From the NCBI RefSeq assembly GCF_047467925.1, contig NZ_JASJUI010000001.1, positions 744,001 through 808,000 on the forward strand: DNA of 64,000 nt, read 5' to 3'. The notes under the pieces are model-generated. The model was not told the origin of the DNA. It did no database searches and was given only the letters and a program-made list of their open reading frames with translations. The first letter of the stretch is position 1. Each line of letters starts with the position of its first letter. The DNA comes from Citrobacter_A amalonaticus_G (GTDB lineage: Bacteria; Pseudomonadota; Gammaproteobacteria; Enterobacterales; Enterobacteriaceae). Made by a program: the position numbers and the translations under genes. Shown here piece after piece: positions 42,372-52,658 of this stretch.

Positions 42372-45218
42372 TTACCCCCGCGTTTTCCTGACCCGCTCCG
42401 CATACACCGCCAGCGTCTGCCTGATGACATCCAGCGTAACCGGCTTCGACAGACAGCTGTCCATCCCCGACTCCAGACAGCGCTGTTTCTCTTCAGCTAA
42501 AGCGTTGGCCGTCACCCCAACAACCGGTAAAGTCAGCCCTAACTGACGTATACGCTGCGTCAGACGATAGCCATCCATATTCGGCATGTTAACGTCGCTT
42601 AGCACGATATCGATAGGGTTTTTGCTCAGGACGTTCAGGGCATCCACGCCGTCATTGGCGGTTTTGCACTGATACCCCAGCGATCCCAGTTGATCGGCCA
42701 GCAGGCGGCGGTTAATGGGATGATCGTCAACCACCAGAATCATCATGTCATCATTGGTAGCCGCCGCTTTTTCCGGAGCCGGTAACGCGGAGGAGAGCTC
42801 CTCATCGTCCAGCTCAATACGGTAGATCCGGGCCAGCAACGCCGGCAGTTCATGCGGCGACGCCACGCTGTGCACCCACTCACCCGGCACCCTTTCCTGC
42901 GGAATGCCTATATGGCGACGACAGAATATGACCGCCGCACGCCCCTGCCACGGCTGTTCCAGCGCATCATCCGTGATCAACATGTCGTCACTCGCCGGTG
43001 TCTGACCTTCATAACGCAACACCTCGACGCCGCTGCGCGTCAGGCTGTTTTCCACAAACTGGCACAGCGAGGCATTACGCACTGCCAGCCAGCAGCGTGT
43101 ACTGGCCAGTCCATCGAGACCTTTTTTCGCCGGATACTGTGCGCCATACAGCGGGATACGCACCGTAAACTGGCTGCCCATTCCCGGTTCGGAATCCACC
43201 GAGATGTCACCATCCATCATGCTGATCAGTTTTTCGCAAATCGCCAGCCCCAGCCCCGTTCCCTGGAAATTGCGCTGCACGCCCGTACCGACCTGGAAGA
43301 ACGGATCGAATAAGCGCACCACTTCTTTCGCCGGGATCCCGACGCCAGTATCCCGCACGCGAATACTGAGATAATCATCGTCGCGGCTGACATGCAGTAC
43401 GATGCAGCCCATGTCGGTGAATTTAATCGCGTTGCTCAACAGGTTAGAAATCACCTGTTGCAGGCGCATCGGATCGCCATTAAGCGCCACCGGCACATTC
43501 GGTTCGATAAAGCAGTACAGGCCGAGCTGCTTGCGCACCACCAGCGGCAGATAGTTCGCGGTAATGTGGCTCATCACCTCGCGCGGTGAGAATTCACGCG
43601 GCTCAATTTTCAACTGCTCCGATTCGATTTTCGAGAAATCGAGAATGTCGCTAATGATTTTTAGCAGCAAGCTGGAGGAGTTATTCATCGCCGTCACCAG
43701 GCGATCGACCCCTTTTGGCAATTCTTTGGTTTGCAGCAGATCGAGGTTACCGATGATGCCATACAGCGGCGTACGCAGCTCATGGCTGACGGTCGCCAGG
43801 AACATCGATTTCGACTGGCTCGCCTGCTCAGCCGCCTGCGCCATCTCCTGCAACGACTCTTCCATTTTGACGCGAGCGGAAACATCGACCAGCACGCAAA
43901 TCGCCACGTTTTCATTGCGATAGCGGGAATGGACAAAGCTAATCTGCAGATTCGTGTTATTGCTGGTCAGCACATCGACAAAGTTCACCTGCTGTCCGCA
44001 GATGATTTGCGTCAGCCGCTGTCGGTCCTCATGGGTGAGCATGTTCAGATACGTGTGCGCAAGCTCGTTACTGAGGATGTTAATACCGTCAACGGTACGC
44101 AGGATACAGATCCCGACCGGCGCGGACGCGACAATCTTACGGTTGAACTGCTCATGCTCTTCCAGCCGTTGGGCGTCGCTTTCCGCCGGAATAAAGATCC
44201 GCCGTTCGTACATCCGCGCGAGGGTAAACAATGCCGCACCCACCAGCACGTTCAGCAGAATGGCATTCAGAATCAGCATCCGGATCCGTTCCAGCACCAG
44301 ATCGACCGGAACAGAATAGACAATACTCAACGAGGACGGCGGCAGGTTTTTCTTCAGCACCAGCTCACGAAAGCCTGGCGTATAGCCAAACCAGGAACGC
44401 TCCTGCATCCAGCGAGGTTCCGCCTTGATGGTACCTTCCGGCCCGGTCAGTGAAATCAGCGCATGCCCATTTTCATCCAGAATGGTTACGCCCATCGGCA
44501 GGCTGCCCGGGGTAAAAAAGTTTTCCATCCGAATGGACTGCTCAACGCCCAACAGCGCCTGCAGGCGGTTTGCAAGATAGACCGGCGTCAGCGCGTAGAA
44601 ATAACCAATTCCCGGACGCGGCCCCTGCCCCACCCAGTAAAGATTGTTCCCGGACTCATCCTTCGCCGCATCCCGGTACTTCATAATCCGCTCGTGCAGC
44701 GTTTTCAGCGCATTATCGCGCTCGACGGGCATATCGCGCAGACCGAAATTAGCCATGCAGAGGTTATCGCCGCCAATGAGAAAAACGCGATTCAGGTCGT
44801 ACGCGGCGGAAAAGTTATCGCGCCAGTAGCGCATAAACCACGCCAGCGACTCCAGCGATCCGCGCCAGGCATTGCCCATCGCCGCGCAGTCGGAATCGGC
44901 AAACAGCGGCTGGAAGGTCGGCACCACGGTTTTGTCGTCACGGGCGCGCGAAGAGAGGACGCCGTTTTCCGCCGTCAGGCGATTCTCAGCGATATATTTG
45001 AGCTCTTTCATCACATCCGAGGTGCGCTGAATGTAGCGCTGGGCCTGATCGGAACTGAGGTTAAACTCCTGGCGGATCTCAGATTCGCGCTGATGCAGGG
45101 CGTTCACGATGTAGAACACCGAGGCAAAGGCAATGAGCAGCCAAATTAACAGCGCCAACGCTCTGAACAGGTAGCGCGAGATTTTCAGTGTCGTGCGAAA
45201 GGAAGCAAGGTATTTCAA
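42372..45218 (-). CDS. rcsC: Hybrid sensor kinase RcsC
   Basis: RcsC is the sensor kinase of the Rcs phosphorelay. The 948-residue product has two membrane helices (about 20-41, 314-335) around a periplasmic domain, a kinase core with His in ATVSHELRTPLYG near 479, ATP-binding boxes (DTGVGIP, GTGLGLAICE), an ABL domain, and a C-terminal receiver with Asp in DIVLSDVNMPNMDG near 875. Length matches E. coli (949). It converges on rcsDB. Confidence 0.96.
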   Translation of the reverse strand: MKYLASFRTTLKISRYLFRALALLIWLLIAFASVFYIVNALHQRESEIRQEFNLSSDQAQRYIQRTSDVMKELKYIAENRLTAENGVLSSRARDDKTVVPTFQPLFADSDCAAMGNAWRGSLESLAWFMRYWRDNFSAAYDLNRVFLIGGDNLCMANFGLRDMPVERDNALKTLHERIMKYRDAAKDESGNNLYWVGQGPRPGIGYFYALTPVYLANRLQALLGVEQSIRMENFFTPGSLPMGVTILDENGHALISLTGPEGTIKAEPRWMQERSWFGYTPGFRELVLKKNLPPSSLSIVYSVPVDLVLERIRMLILNAILLNVLVGAALFTLARMYERRIFIPAESDAQRLEEHEQFNRKIVASAPVGICILRTVDGINILSNELAHTYLNMLTHEDRQRLTQIICGQQVNFVDVLTSNNTNLQISFVHSRYRNENVAICVLVDVSARVKMEESLQEMAQAAEQASQSKSMFLATVSHELRTPLYGIIGNLDLLQTKELPKGVDRLVTAMNNSSSLLLKIISDILDFSKIESEQLKIEPREFSPREVMSHITANYLPLVVRKQLGLYCFIEPNVPVALNGDPMRLQQVISNLLSNAIKFTDMGCIVLHVSRDDDYLSIRVRDTGVGIPAKEVVRLFDPFFQVGTGVQRNFQGTGLGLAICEKLISMMDGDISVDSEPGMGSQFTVRIPLYGAQYPAKKGLDGLASTRCWLAVRNASLCQFVENSLTRSGVEVLRYEGQTPASDDMLITDDALEQPWQGRAAVIFCRRHIGIPQERVPGEWVHSVASPHELPALLARIYRIELDDEELSSALPAPEKAAATNDDMMILVVDDHPINRRLLADQLGSLGYQCKTANDGVDALNVLSKNPIDIVLSDVNMPNMDGYRLTQRIRQLGLTLPVVGVTANALAEEKQRCLESGMDSCLSKPVTLDVIRQTLAVYAERVRKTRG

Positions 45219-45392
45219 AAGGGCGAAGCTCCGCCTCAGGCGATAAATGGAGTGTGATTAAGGTAGCGGTAAATGCGCGGCGTCGCAATGCCCGCGCCTT
45301 CGTTTGCGGGAATATGATACACCGCTGAGAAACCGTTGCCGCAACCCCCGATAATCGGCGTTTGTCAGAAAATGGGTCACAGGGATGCCAGC

Positions 45393-47219
45393 ATGCGCTT
45401 TTTGAGAGGGTTATACCCGCGACGCTTACGCAATCAAATGATACTGATGGCGATCCTGATGGTCATCGTGCCGACGCTGTCAATCGGTTATATCGTAGAA
45501 ACCGAAGGACGGTCAGCAGTCTTATCCGAAAAAGAGAAAAAATTATCTGCCGTCGTGCATCTGCTCGATCAGGCGCTGGGCGATCGCTTTACCCATTTTA
45601 CGACGTTGCCGCGGGAAGCGCGTATTCAGGCGCTGAATGCCGAACTTGGCCCCATCACCGAACAGATCACTCAGGCGTTTCCGGGCGTCGGCGCGGGCTA
45701 CTATAACAAAGCGCTGGATGCGATTGTCACTTACGCCCCTTCCGCGCTGTATCAAAATAACGTCGGTGTGACGATTGCCGCCGATCACCCCGGACGCGAA
45801 GTGATGAGCAGCAATAGCCCGGTGGTCTTTTCCGGTCGCCAGGTGCGCGGCGATATTCTCAACTCAATGATCCCCATCACCCGGGATGGCGACGTGCTGG
45901 GTTACATCTGGGCAAATGAGTTAACGGAAGATATCCAGCGTCAGGCCTGGAGAATGGACGTGCGTATTATTGCGGTACTGGCGGCGGGCCTGCTCTGTAG
46001 CCTGTTATTGATTGTGCTGTTTTCCCGACGCCTGAGCGCCAATATCGACATCATCACGGACGGCCTGTCAACGCTGGCGCAGAAAACACCGGCACAACTG
46101 CCCAATCTTCCTGGCGAACTGGGGCAAATCAGTCGCAGCGTCAACGCCCTGGCGCAAACGCTGCGTGAAACCAAAACGCTTAACGATCTGATCATTGAAA
46201 ACGCCGCCGACGGCGTGATTGCGATCGACAGGCAGGGCGACGTTACCACCATGAACCCCGCAGCGGAAATGATTACCGGCTACACGCTGAATGAACTGGT
46301 CGGTAAACCTTATGCCACCCTGTTCTCTGATCCTCATTTTGCCAGCCCGGTTCTCGATACTCTGGCGCACGGAACGGAGCATCTGGCGCAAGAAGTCAGC
46401 TTCCCGGCGCGCGACCGCACCATTGAACTCAGTGTCACCACCAGCCGCATTCATAACCCCAGGGGTGAATTAATTGGCGCGCTGGTGATTTTTTCCGACC
46501 TGACCGCCCGCAAAGAGACGCAACGTCGTCTGGCGCAAACGGAGCGACTTGCCACACTGGGAGAACTGATGGCCGGCGTGGCGCATGAAGTGCGCAATCC
46601 CCTGACCGCCATCCGGGGTTATGTGCAAATCATCCGTCAACAAACCAGCCTGCCGGTGCATCAGGAATATTTGTCTGTGGTCCTAAAAGAGATTGATTCG
46701 ATTAACAGAGTCATTCAGCAGTTGCTGGATTTTTCCCGACCGCGGCAGAGTCAGTGGCAACAGGTTCAGCTTAACGCGCTTATCGAAGAGACTCTGATTC
46801 TGGTGCAAACCTCTGGCGTTCAGGCGCGGATTGCCTTTAACTGCGAGCTGGATCGGTCATTACCTGCCATTGCTGCCGATCGCGAACTGCTGAAACAGGT
46901 GATCCTCAATCTCTTGATTAATGCCGTGCAGGCCATCAACGCACGCGGTGAAATTCGCATTCGTACCTGGCAATATTCAACTACACAACAAGCCGTAACG
47001 ATTGAAGATAATGGTTGTGGAATCGATGTCGCGCTACAGAAAAAGATCTTCGACCCCTTTTTCACCACCAAAGCCTCAGGAACGGGGCTTGGACTCGCGC
47101 TCAGCCAGCGCATTATTAATGCTCACCAGGGCGATATTCACGTTACCAGCATGCCCGGATGCGGCGCGACCTTTACCCTTATTTTACCGATAAACCCGCA
47201 GGGAACTTTGTCACAATGA
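45393..47219 (+). CDS. atoS: Sensor histidine kinase AtoS
   Basis: AtoS responds to acetoacetate and phosphorylates AtoC. The 608-residue product from ATG 45393 (AGGGATG seven bases before) has two membrane helices, a HAMP and a PAS domain (about 260-370; IIENAADGVIAIDRQGD), and the kinase core with His in MAGVAHEVRNPLTAI near 398 and ATP lid GTGLGLALSQRI. The start gives the E. coli length; upstream in-frame ATG at 45372 is an alternative. Confidence 0.95.
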   Translation: MRFLRGLYPRRLRNQMILMAILMVIVPTLSIGYIVETEGRSAVLSEKEKKLSAVVHLLDQALGDRFTHFTTLPREARIQALNAELGPITEQITQAFPGVGAGYYNKALDAIVTYAPSALYQNNVGVTIAADHPGREVMSSNSPVVFSGRQVRGDILNSMIPITRDGDVLGYIWANELTEDIQRQAWRMDVRIIAVLAAGLLCSLLLIVLFSRRLSANIDIITDGLSTLAQKTPAQLPNLPGELGQISRSVNALAQTLRETKTLNDLIIENAADGVIAIDRQGDVTTMNPAAEMITGYTLNELVGKPYATLFSDPHFASPVLDTLAHGTEHLAQEVSFPARDRTIELSVTTSRIHNPRGELIGALVIFSDLTARKETQRRLAQTERLATLGELMAGVAHEVRNPLTAIRGYVQIIRQQTSLPVHQEYLSVVLKEIDSINRVIQQLLDFSRPRQSQWQQVQLNALIEETLILVQTSGVQARIAFNCELDRSLPAIAADRELLKQVILNLLINAVQAINARGEIRIRTWQYSTTQQAVTIEDNGCGIDVALQKKIFDPFFTTKASGTGLGLALSQRIINAHQGDIHVTSMPGCGATFTLILPINPQGTLSQ

Positions 47220-48601
47220 AAACCCGCTATCGTATCCTCATCGTGGATGACGAAGATAACGTTCGTCGTATGCTCACCACAGCCTTTTCGTTACAGGGGC
47301 ATGAAACGCACTGTGCCAGCAACGGGGAGGAAGCGTTACAGCGCTTTGTCGACGCACCGCCGGATGTGGTGCTGATGGATATCCGCATGCCGGAGATGAA
47401 CGGGATTGAGGCGCTGAAAGTCATGCGCACCCAGCAACCGCGCATTCCCGTGATCCTGATGACCGCTTACGCCGAAGTCGAAACTGCCGTCGAAGCGTTA
47501 CGCAGCGGAGCGTTTGATTACGTGATCAAACCTTTCGATCTCGATGAACTCAATTTACTCATCCAGCGTGCCCTGCAACTACAGGCGATGAAACAGGAGA
47601 TCCGCAGTCTGCATCAGGCGCTGAGCACCAGCTGGCAGTGGGGGCATATCCTGACCAACAGTCCACGGATGATGGATATCTGCAAAGACACGGCAAAAAT
47701 TGCCCTGTCACAGGCCAACGTCCTGATCAGTGGTGAAAGCGGCACCGGTAAAGAGTTGATTGCGCGTGCTATTCACTACAACTCGCGCCGGGCAAACGGT
47801 CCGTTTATCAAAATCAACTGCGCCGCGCTGCCGGAATCGCTGCTGGAAAGCGAGCTGTTTGGTCATGAAAAAGGGGCCTTCACCGGCGCACAAACTCAGC
47901 GGCAGGGGCTGTTCGAACGCGCCCATCAGGGAACGCTGCTGCTCGATGAAATTGGCGAAATGCCGTTAGTCTTGCAGGCGAAGCTGCTGCGCATCCTGCA
48001 GGAACGGGAATTCGAACGCGTAGGCGGGCACCAGACCATTCAGGTGGATATCCGCATTGTCGCCGCCACCAACCGGGATCTCCCCGCGATGGTAAAAGAG
48101 GGAACCTTTCGTGAAGACCTGTTCTACCGTCTCAATGTCATTCATCTGCAACTTCCCCCGCTGCGAGAACGACGGGAAGACATTGCGCTGCTCGCTAACC
48201 ACTTCCTGCAGAAATTCAGTTCGGAAAATCAGCGTGACATTATTGAGATCGATCCGGCGGCCATGTCGATGCTCACGACCTGGCCGTGGCCCGGAAACAT
48301 CCGGGAGCTATCGAACGTGATTGAGCGGGCGGTAGTGATGAACACGGGTGCAGTTATTTTTGCTGAAGATCTGCCCGCCCCGCTCCGCCAGCCGGTATGT
48401 GGCGACAGCGAGATAAAAACCGTGCAGCCCGGTGAACGCAATCTGAAAGAAGAGATTAAACGCGAAGAGAAGCGAATCATTATCGAGGTGCTCGAACAGC
48501 ATGAAGGAAACCGCACCCGCGCCGCCCTGATGTTAGGCATCAGTCGACGTGCGCTGATGTACAAACTACAGGAATACGGTATCGATACAGCCGGGTTGTA
48601 G
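47216..48601 (+). CDS. atoC: Sigma-54-dependent response regulator AtoC
   Basis: AtoC activates atoDAEB with sigma-54 RNA polymerase. The 461-residue product has a receiver domain (Asp in VVLMDIRMPEMNG near 55), an AAA+ domain (Walker A GESGTGKE near 173, GAFTGA near 216, LLLDEIGEMP) and a Fis-like HTH near 440 (NRTRAALMLGISRRALMYKL). ATG 47216 overlaps the atoS stop by four bases. AtoC has also been described as ornithine decarboxylase antizyme in E. coli. Confidence 0.96.
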   Translation: MKTRYRILIVDDEDNVRRMLTTAFSLQGHETHCASNGEEALQRFVDAPPDVVLMDIRMPEMNGIEALKVMRTQQPRIPVILMTAYAEVETAVEALRSGAFDYVIKPFDLDELNLLIQRALQLQAMKQEIRSLHQALSTSWQWGHILTNSPRMMDICKDTAKIALSQANVLISGESGTGKELIARAIHYNSRRANGPFIKINCAALPESLLESELFGHEKGAFTGAQTQRQGLFERAHQGTLLLDEIGEMPLVLQAKLLRILQEREFERVGGHQTIQVDIRIVAATNRDLPAMVKEGTFREDLFYRLNVIHLQLPPLRERREDIALLANHFLQKFSSENQRDIIEIDPAAMSMLTTWPWPGNIRELSNVIERAVVMNTGAVIFAEDLPAPLRQPVCGDSEIKTVQPGERNLKEEIKREEKRIIIEVLEQHEGNRTRAALMLGISRRALMYKLQEYGIDTAGL

Positions 48602-48612
48602 GACCAGAATCT

Positions 48613-48653
48613 GCTATGCAGAATTTTGCACAGTGCGCAAAATTCTGCATAGC
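48613..48653 (+). promoter_or_regulatory. AtoC binding palindrome (enhancer of atoDAEB)
   Basis: A near-perfect 41-bp inverted repeat: GCTATGCAGAATTTTGC on the left and GCAAAATTCTGCATAGC on the right, around CACAGTGC. It matches the E. coli AtoC site of two inverted 20-bp elements and lies about 100 bases upstream of the sigma-54 promoter, a typical enhancer distance. Confidence 0.9.
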
Positions 48654-48737
48654 ATCCGTACGAAGATCACACCGCGAAAAAATGAATAATACATGTTATT
48701 CAATGAGTTAATTAATTCCCCTCTCCATTAGCCATTC

Positions 48738-48753
48738 TGGCATCCCGATTGCT
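48738..48753 (+). promoter_or_regulatory. Sigma-54 promoter of atoDAEB
   Basis: TGGCATCCCGATTGCT has GG and GC separated by ten bases, matching the -24/-12 consensus. It sits 45 bases upstream of the atoD ATG. Confidence 0.9.
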
Positions 48754-48798
48754 ATTCCCTTTACGTACCCAAAATGGAGTATGCAAAAGGGAAACATA

Positions 48799-49461
48799 AT
48801 GAAAACAAAACTTATTGCCTTACAAGACGCTGCCGGATTCTTTCGTGACGGCATGACCATCATGGTAGGTGGTTTTATGGGGGTAGGGACACCGCCCCGC
48901 CTTGTCGAAGCCTTACTTGAATCCGGCGTCAGAGACCTGACGCTGATCGCCAACGACACCGCCTTTGTCGATACCGGTATCGGCCCACTGATCGTCAATG
49001 GCCGGGTGAATAAAGTCATTGCGTCGCATATCGGCACCAATCCGGAAACCGGACGCCGGATGATAGCCAAAGAGATGGAGGTTCAACTGGTACCACAAGG
49101 TACGCTGATTGAACAGATCCGCTGCGGCGGTGCGGGTCTCGGCGGCTTCCTGACCCCTACTGGCGTTGGCACCATCGTGGAAGATGGCAAACAAACTCTG
49201 ACGCTCGACGGTAAAACCTGGCTGCTGGAGCGCCCGCTACGCGCCGATCTGGCGCTCATCCGCGCACACCGTGCCGACCCTCTTGGCAACCTGACCTACC
49301 AACTCAGCGCCCGCAACTTTAATCCGCTGATTGCCCTCGCCGCTGATATCACTCTGGTGGAACCAGACGAACTCGTTGAAACAGGCGATCTGTTGCCTGA
49401 CCAGATAGTCACCCCCGGCGCGGTTATCGACCATATCGTCATGCCACAGGAGAGAAAATAA
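48799..49461 (+). CDS. atoD: Acetoacetyl-CoA transferase alpha subunit AtoD
   Basis: AtoD with AtoA transfers CoA from acetyl-CoA to acetoacetate, the entry step of acetoacetate breakdown. The 220-residue product (MKTKLIALQDAAGFFRDGMT) carries the class I CoA-transferase alpha motif GGFMGVGTPPRL and the GAGLGGFLTPTG segment. ATG 48799 after AAAGGGAA is chosen over 48781 by similarity to E. coli (220). The stop overlaps atoA. Confidence 0.96.
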   Translation: MKTKLIALQDAAGFFRDGMTIMVGGFMGVGTPPRLVEALLESGVRDLTLIANDTAFVDTGIGPLIVNGRVNKVIASHIGTNPETGRRMIAKEMEVQLVPQGTLIEQIRCGGAGLGGFLTPTGVGTIVEDGKQTLTLDGKTWLLERPLRADLALIRAHRADPLGNLTYQLSARNFNPLIALAADITLVEPDELVETGDLLPDQIVTPGAVIDHIVMPQERK

Positions 49462-50111
49462 TGGATGCGAAACAACGTATTGCGCGCCGTGTGGCGCAAG
49501 AACTTCGTGATGGTGATGTCGTGAACTTAGGCATTGGCCTGCCAACAATGGTCGCCAACTATTTGCCGGATGACATTCATATCACCCTGCAATCAGAGAA
49601 CGGATTTCTCGGCCTGGGGCCGGTCACCACCGCACATCCCGATCTGGTGAACGCTGGCGGACAACCCTGTGGGATTTTACCGGGCGCGGCGATGTTCGAC
49701 AGCGCAATGTCGTTCGCCCTGATCCGTGGCGGTCACGTAGACGCCTGCGTTCTGGGTGGGTTGCAGGTTGATGAACAGGCTAACCTTGCGAACTGGGTGG
49801 TCCCCGGCAAGATGGTGCCTGGCATGGGCGGCGCGATGGATCTGGTGACCGGTGCGCGCAAAGTCATTATCGCGATGGAACACTGTGCGAAAGACGGCTC
49901 GGCAAAAATCCTCCGTCACTGCACCATGCCGCTGACTGCCCAGCACGCGTTGCATGTGCTGGTGACTGAACTGGCGGTATTCCGTTTCATCGATGGCAAA
50001 ATGTGGCTGACCGAAATTGCCGAAGGGTGCTCTCTTGAGACGCTGCGCGCAAAAACCGAAGCACAGTTTGACGTGGCTGCCGATCTGCTCGTTCAACGAG
50101 GTGATGCATGA
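49461..50111 (+). CDS. atoA: Acetoacetyl-CoA transferase beta subunit AtoA
   Basis: The beta subunit carries the catalytic glutamate that forms the enzyme-CoA thioester, seen in SENGFLGLGP near residue 46. The 216-residue product starts MDAKQRIARRVAQELRDGD and equals E. coli AtoA in length. Its start overlaps the atoD stop by one base and its end overlaps atoE by four. Confidence 0.96.
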   Translation: MDAKQRIARRVAQELRDGDVVNLGIGLPTMVANYLPDDIHITLQSENGFLGLGPVTTAHPDLVNAGGQPCGILPGAAMFDSAMSFALIRGGHVDACVLGGLQVDEQANLANWVVPGKMVPGMGGAMDLVTGARKVIIAMEHCAKDGSAKILRHCTMPLTAQHALHVLVTELAVFRFIDGKMWLTEIAEGCSLETLRAKTEAQFDVAADLLVQRGDA

Positions 50112-51430
50112 TTGGCCGTATCTCACGTTTCATGACGCGCTTCGTCAGCCGCTGGCTGCCCGATCCTCTGATTTTTGCCATGCTGCTGACGCTGCTGACG
50201 TTTGGCATCGCGCTGTGGCTGACGCCGCAAACGCCCGTCGCGATGGTGCGTTTCTGGGGGGATGGCTTCTGGAATCTGCTGGCCTTCGGGATGCAGATGG
50301 CGTTGATCATCGTGACAGGCCACGCGCTGGCAAGCTCGGGTCCGGTGAAAAACCTGCTGCGTACTGCCGCGTCTGGCGCTAAAACGCCCGCTCAGGGCGT
50401 GATGCTGGTGACCTTTTTTGGATCCGTCGCCTGCGTCATCAACTGGGGCTTTGGTCTGGTGGTGGGGGCGATGTTTGCCCGTGAAGTTGCCCGTCGCGTA
50501 CCGGGTTCCGATTATCCGCTGCTGATTGCCTGCGCCTATATCGGTTTTCTGACCTGGGGCGGCGGCTTTTCTGGATCGATGCCCTTGCTGGCGGCAACGC
50601 CGGGTAACCCGGTTGAGCACATTGCAGGCTTGATACCGGTCAGCGACACCCTGTTCACTGGCTTTAACATCTTCATCACCCTCGGGCTGATTGTCGTTAT
50701 GCCATTCATCACCCGCATGATGACGCCAAAACCCTCCGATGTGGTCAGCGTCGATCCGAAACTGTTGATGGAAGAGCCTGATTTTCAGAAGACCCTGCCA
50801 GCTGATGCGCCGCCGTCAGAAAAACTGGAAGAGAGCCGTATCCTGGCGTGGATCATTGGGGCGCTAGGCATCGCTTATCTTGGGATCTACTTCGCCGAGA
50901 AAGGGTTCAACATCACTATCAACACCGTCAACCTGATGTTTATGATTGCCGGTCTGCTGCTGCACAAAACGCCAATGGCCTATATGCGCGCCATTAGCGC
51001 CGCTGCGCGCAGCACCGCCGGGATCCTGGTGCAATTCCCGTTCTATGCCGGGATCCAGTTGATGATGGAGCATTCCGGTCTCGGTGGGCTTATCACTGAG
51101 TTTTTCATTAACGTCGCCAATAAAGACACCTTCCCGGTCATGACCTTCTTCAGCTCTGCGCTGATCAACTTTGCCGTGCCGTCAGGCGGCGGTCACTGGG
51201 TTATTCAGGGGCCGTTCGTCATGCCCGCCGCGCAGGCGTTAGGGGCCGATCTGGGTAAATCCGTGATGGCCATCGCCTACGGCGAGCAGTGGATGAACAT
51301 GGCGCAACCCTTCTGGGCGCTTCCCGCACTGGCCATTGCCGGACTGGGGGTTCGCGACATCATGGGTTACTGCATCACCGCTCTGCTGTTCTCTGGGGTC
51401 ATCTTTGTCGTCGGTCTGACGTTGTTTTAA
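50108..51430 (+). CDS. atoE: Short-chain fatty acid permease AtoE
   Basis: A 440-residue inner membrane protein with about ten to twelve hydrophobic segments, family of short-chain fatty acid transporters (SCFA_trans). It takes up acetoacetate, butyrate and valerate. Motifs include FWGDGFWNLLAFGMQ and FAVPSGGGHWVIQGPF near 355. Length equals that of E. coli AtoE. Confidence 0.95.
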   Translation: MIGRISRFMTRFVSRWLPDPLIFAMLLTLLTFGIALWLTPQTPVAMVRFWGDGFWNLLAFGMQMALIIVTGHALASSGPVKNLLRTAASGAKTPAQGVMLVTFFGSVACVINWGFGLVVGAMFAREVARRVPGSDYPLLIACAYIGFLTWGGGFSGSMPLLAATPGNPVEHIAGLIPVSDTLFTGFNIFITLGLIVVMPFITRMMTPKPSDVVSVDPKLLMEEPDFQKTLPADAPPSEKLEESRILAWIIGALGIAYLGIYFAEKGFNITINTVNLMFMIAGLLLHKTPMAYMRAISAAARSTAGILVQFPFYAGIQLMMEHSGLGGLITEFFINVANKDTFPVMTFFSSALINFAVPSGGGHWVIQGPFVMPAAQALGADLGKSVMAIAYGEQWMNMAQPFWALPALAIAGLGVRDIMGYCITALLFSGVIFVVGLTLF

Positions 51431-51454
51431 CGTCACGTTAAAAAGGAATCGAAC

Positions 51455-52639
51455 ATGAAAAATGCCGTTATTGTCAGTGCCGTACGTACGGCGATGGGCA
51501 GCTTCAATGGCGCGCTGGCAGGCGTTGGCGCGGTAGAGTTAGGGACGATCGTGATTCGGGAGGCGCTACACCGCGCCGGGCTGGATGGACAACCGATTGA
51601 CGAAGTCATTATGGGCAACGTATTACAGGCTGGGCTGGGGCAAAACCCGGCACGCCAGGCGTTGCTGAAAGCGGGTTTGCCTGAATCGGTCTGCGGCTTC
51701 ACGGTAAATAAAGTGTGCGGGTCGGGGCTAAAAAGCGTAGCGCTGGCGGCACAGGCGATTCAGGCAGGCCAGGGCAACGTGCTGGTGGCGGGCGGAATGG
51801 AAAATATGAGCCAGGCGCCGTATCTGCTCAACGCCAAAGCACGCTGGGGCTACCGGTTGGGCGATGGCGAACTCTCAGACGTCATCCTGCGTGATGGTCT
51901 GATGTGCGCCAGCGAAGGCTATCATATGGGCATTACGGCGGAAAACGTCGCCAAAGCCCACGGCATCACCCGCGCGATGCAGGATGAAGCCGCGCTACGT
52001 TCCCAACAAAAAGCGCAGGCAGCCATTGAATCGGGCGCGTTCACTCAGGAAATCGTGCCGGTAACGGTCAAAAGCCGTAAAACGGAAATCCAGTTTACGG
52101 TTGATGAGTTCCCCAAAGCGGGGACCACGCTGGACGGTCTGTCAGCGCTGCGCCCGGCGTTCGATAAAAATGGCACAGTAACCGCCGGTAACGCCTCGGG
52201 AATCAACGACGGCGCGGCGGCGCTGGTAGTGATGGCTGAAGACGCCGCCCGGGCCGCGGACTTAACGCCGTTAGCGCGTATTCGCGGTTTTGCCAGCGGC
52301 GGCGTTGCGCCATCGATGATGGGGATGGGGCCGGTGCCCGCAACGCAAAACGTGTTGCAGCAAACCGGCTTAACGCTGGCGGATATCGATCTGATTGAAG
52401 CCAATGAGGCGTTTGCCGCGCAGTTCCTCGCCGTCGGCAAAACGCTGGGTTTCGATCCGCAAAAGGTGAACGTTAACGGAGGCGCGATTGCTCTTGGCCA
52501 TCCCATCGGAGCCAGCGGCGCGCGGATTCTGGTGACATTACTGCATGCGCTTTCAGCCAGGGATAAAACGCTGGGGCTGGCGACACTGTGCATCGGCGGC
52601 GGTCAGGGTATTGCGATGATTGTGGAAAGGATGAACTAA
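51455..52639 (+). CDS. atoB: Acetyl-CoA acetyltransferase (thiolase) AtoB
   Basis: AtoB splits acetoacetyl-CoA into two acetyl-CoA. The 394-residue thiolase has the nucleophile Cys in VNKVCGSGLKSV near residue 88, the motif NVNGGAIALGHPIGASGARI near 345 and CIGGGQGIAM near 378 with the second catalytic Cys. Ribosome site AAAGGA. Last gene of the ato operon; no clear terminator hairpin, but a repeat element follows. Confidence 0.96.
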   Translation: MKNAVIVSAVRTAMGSFNGALAGVGAVELGTIVIREALHRAGLDGQPIDEVIMGNVLQAGLGQNPARQALLKAGLPESVCGFTVNKVCGSGLKSVALAAQAIQAGQGNVLVAGGMENMSQAPYLLNAKARWGYRLGDGELSDVILRDGLMCASEGYHMGITAENVAKAHGITRAMQDEAALRSQQKAQAAIESGAFTQEIVPVTVKSRKTEIQFTVDEFPKAGTTLDGLSALRPAFDKNGTVTAGNASGINDGAAALVVMAEDAARAADLTPLARIRGFASGGVAPSMMGMGPVPATQNVLQQTGLTLADIDLIEANEAFAAQFLAVGKTLGFDPQKVNVNGGAIALGHPIGASGARILVTLLHALSARDKTLGLATLCIGGGQGIAMIVERMN

Positions 52640-52658
52640 CCCCTGGAGTCCCCTGGTT

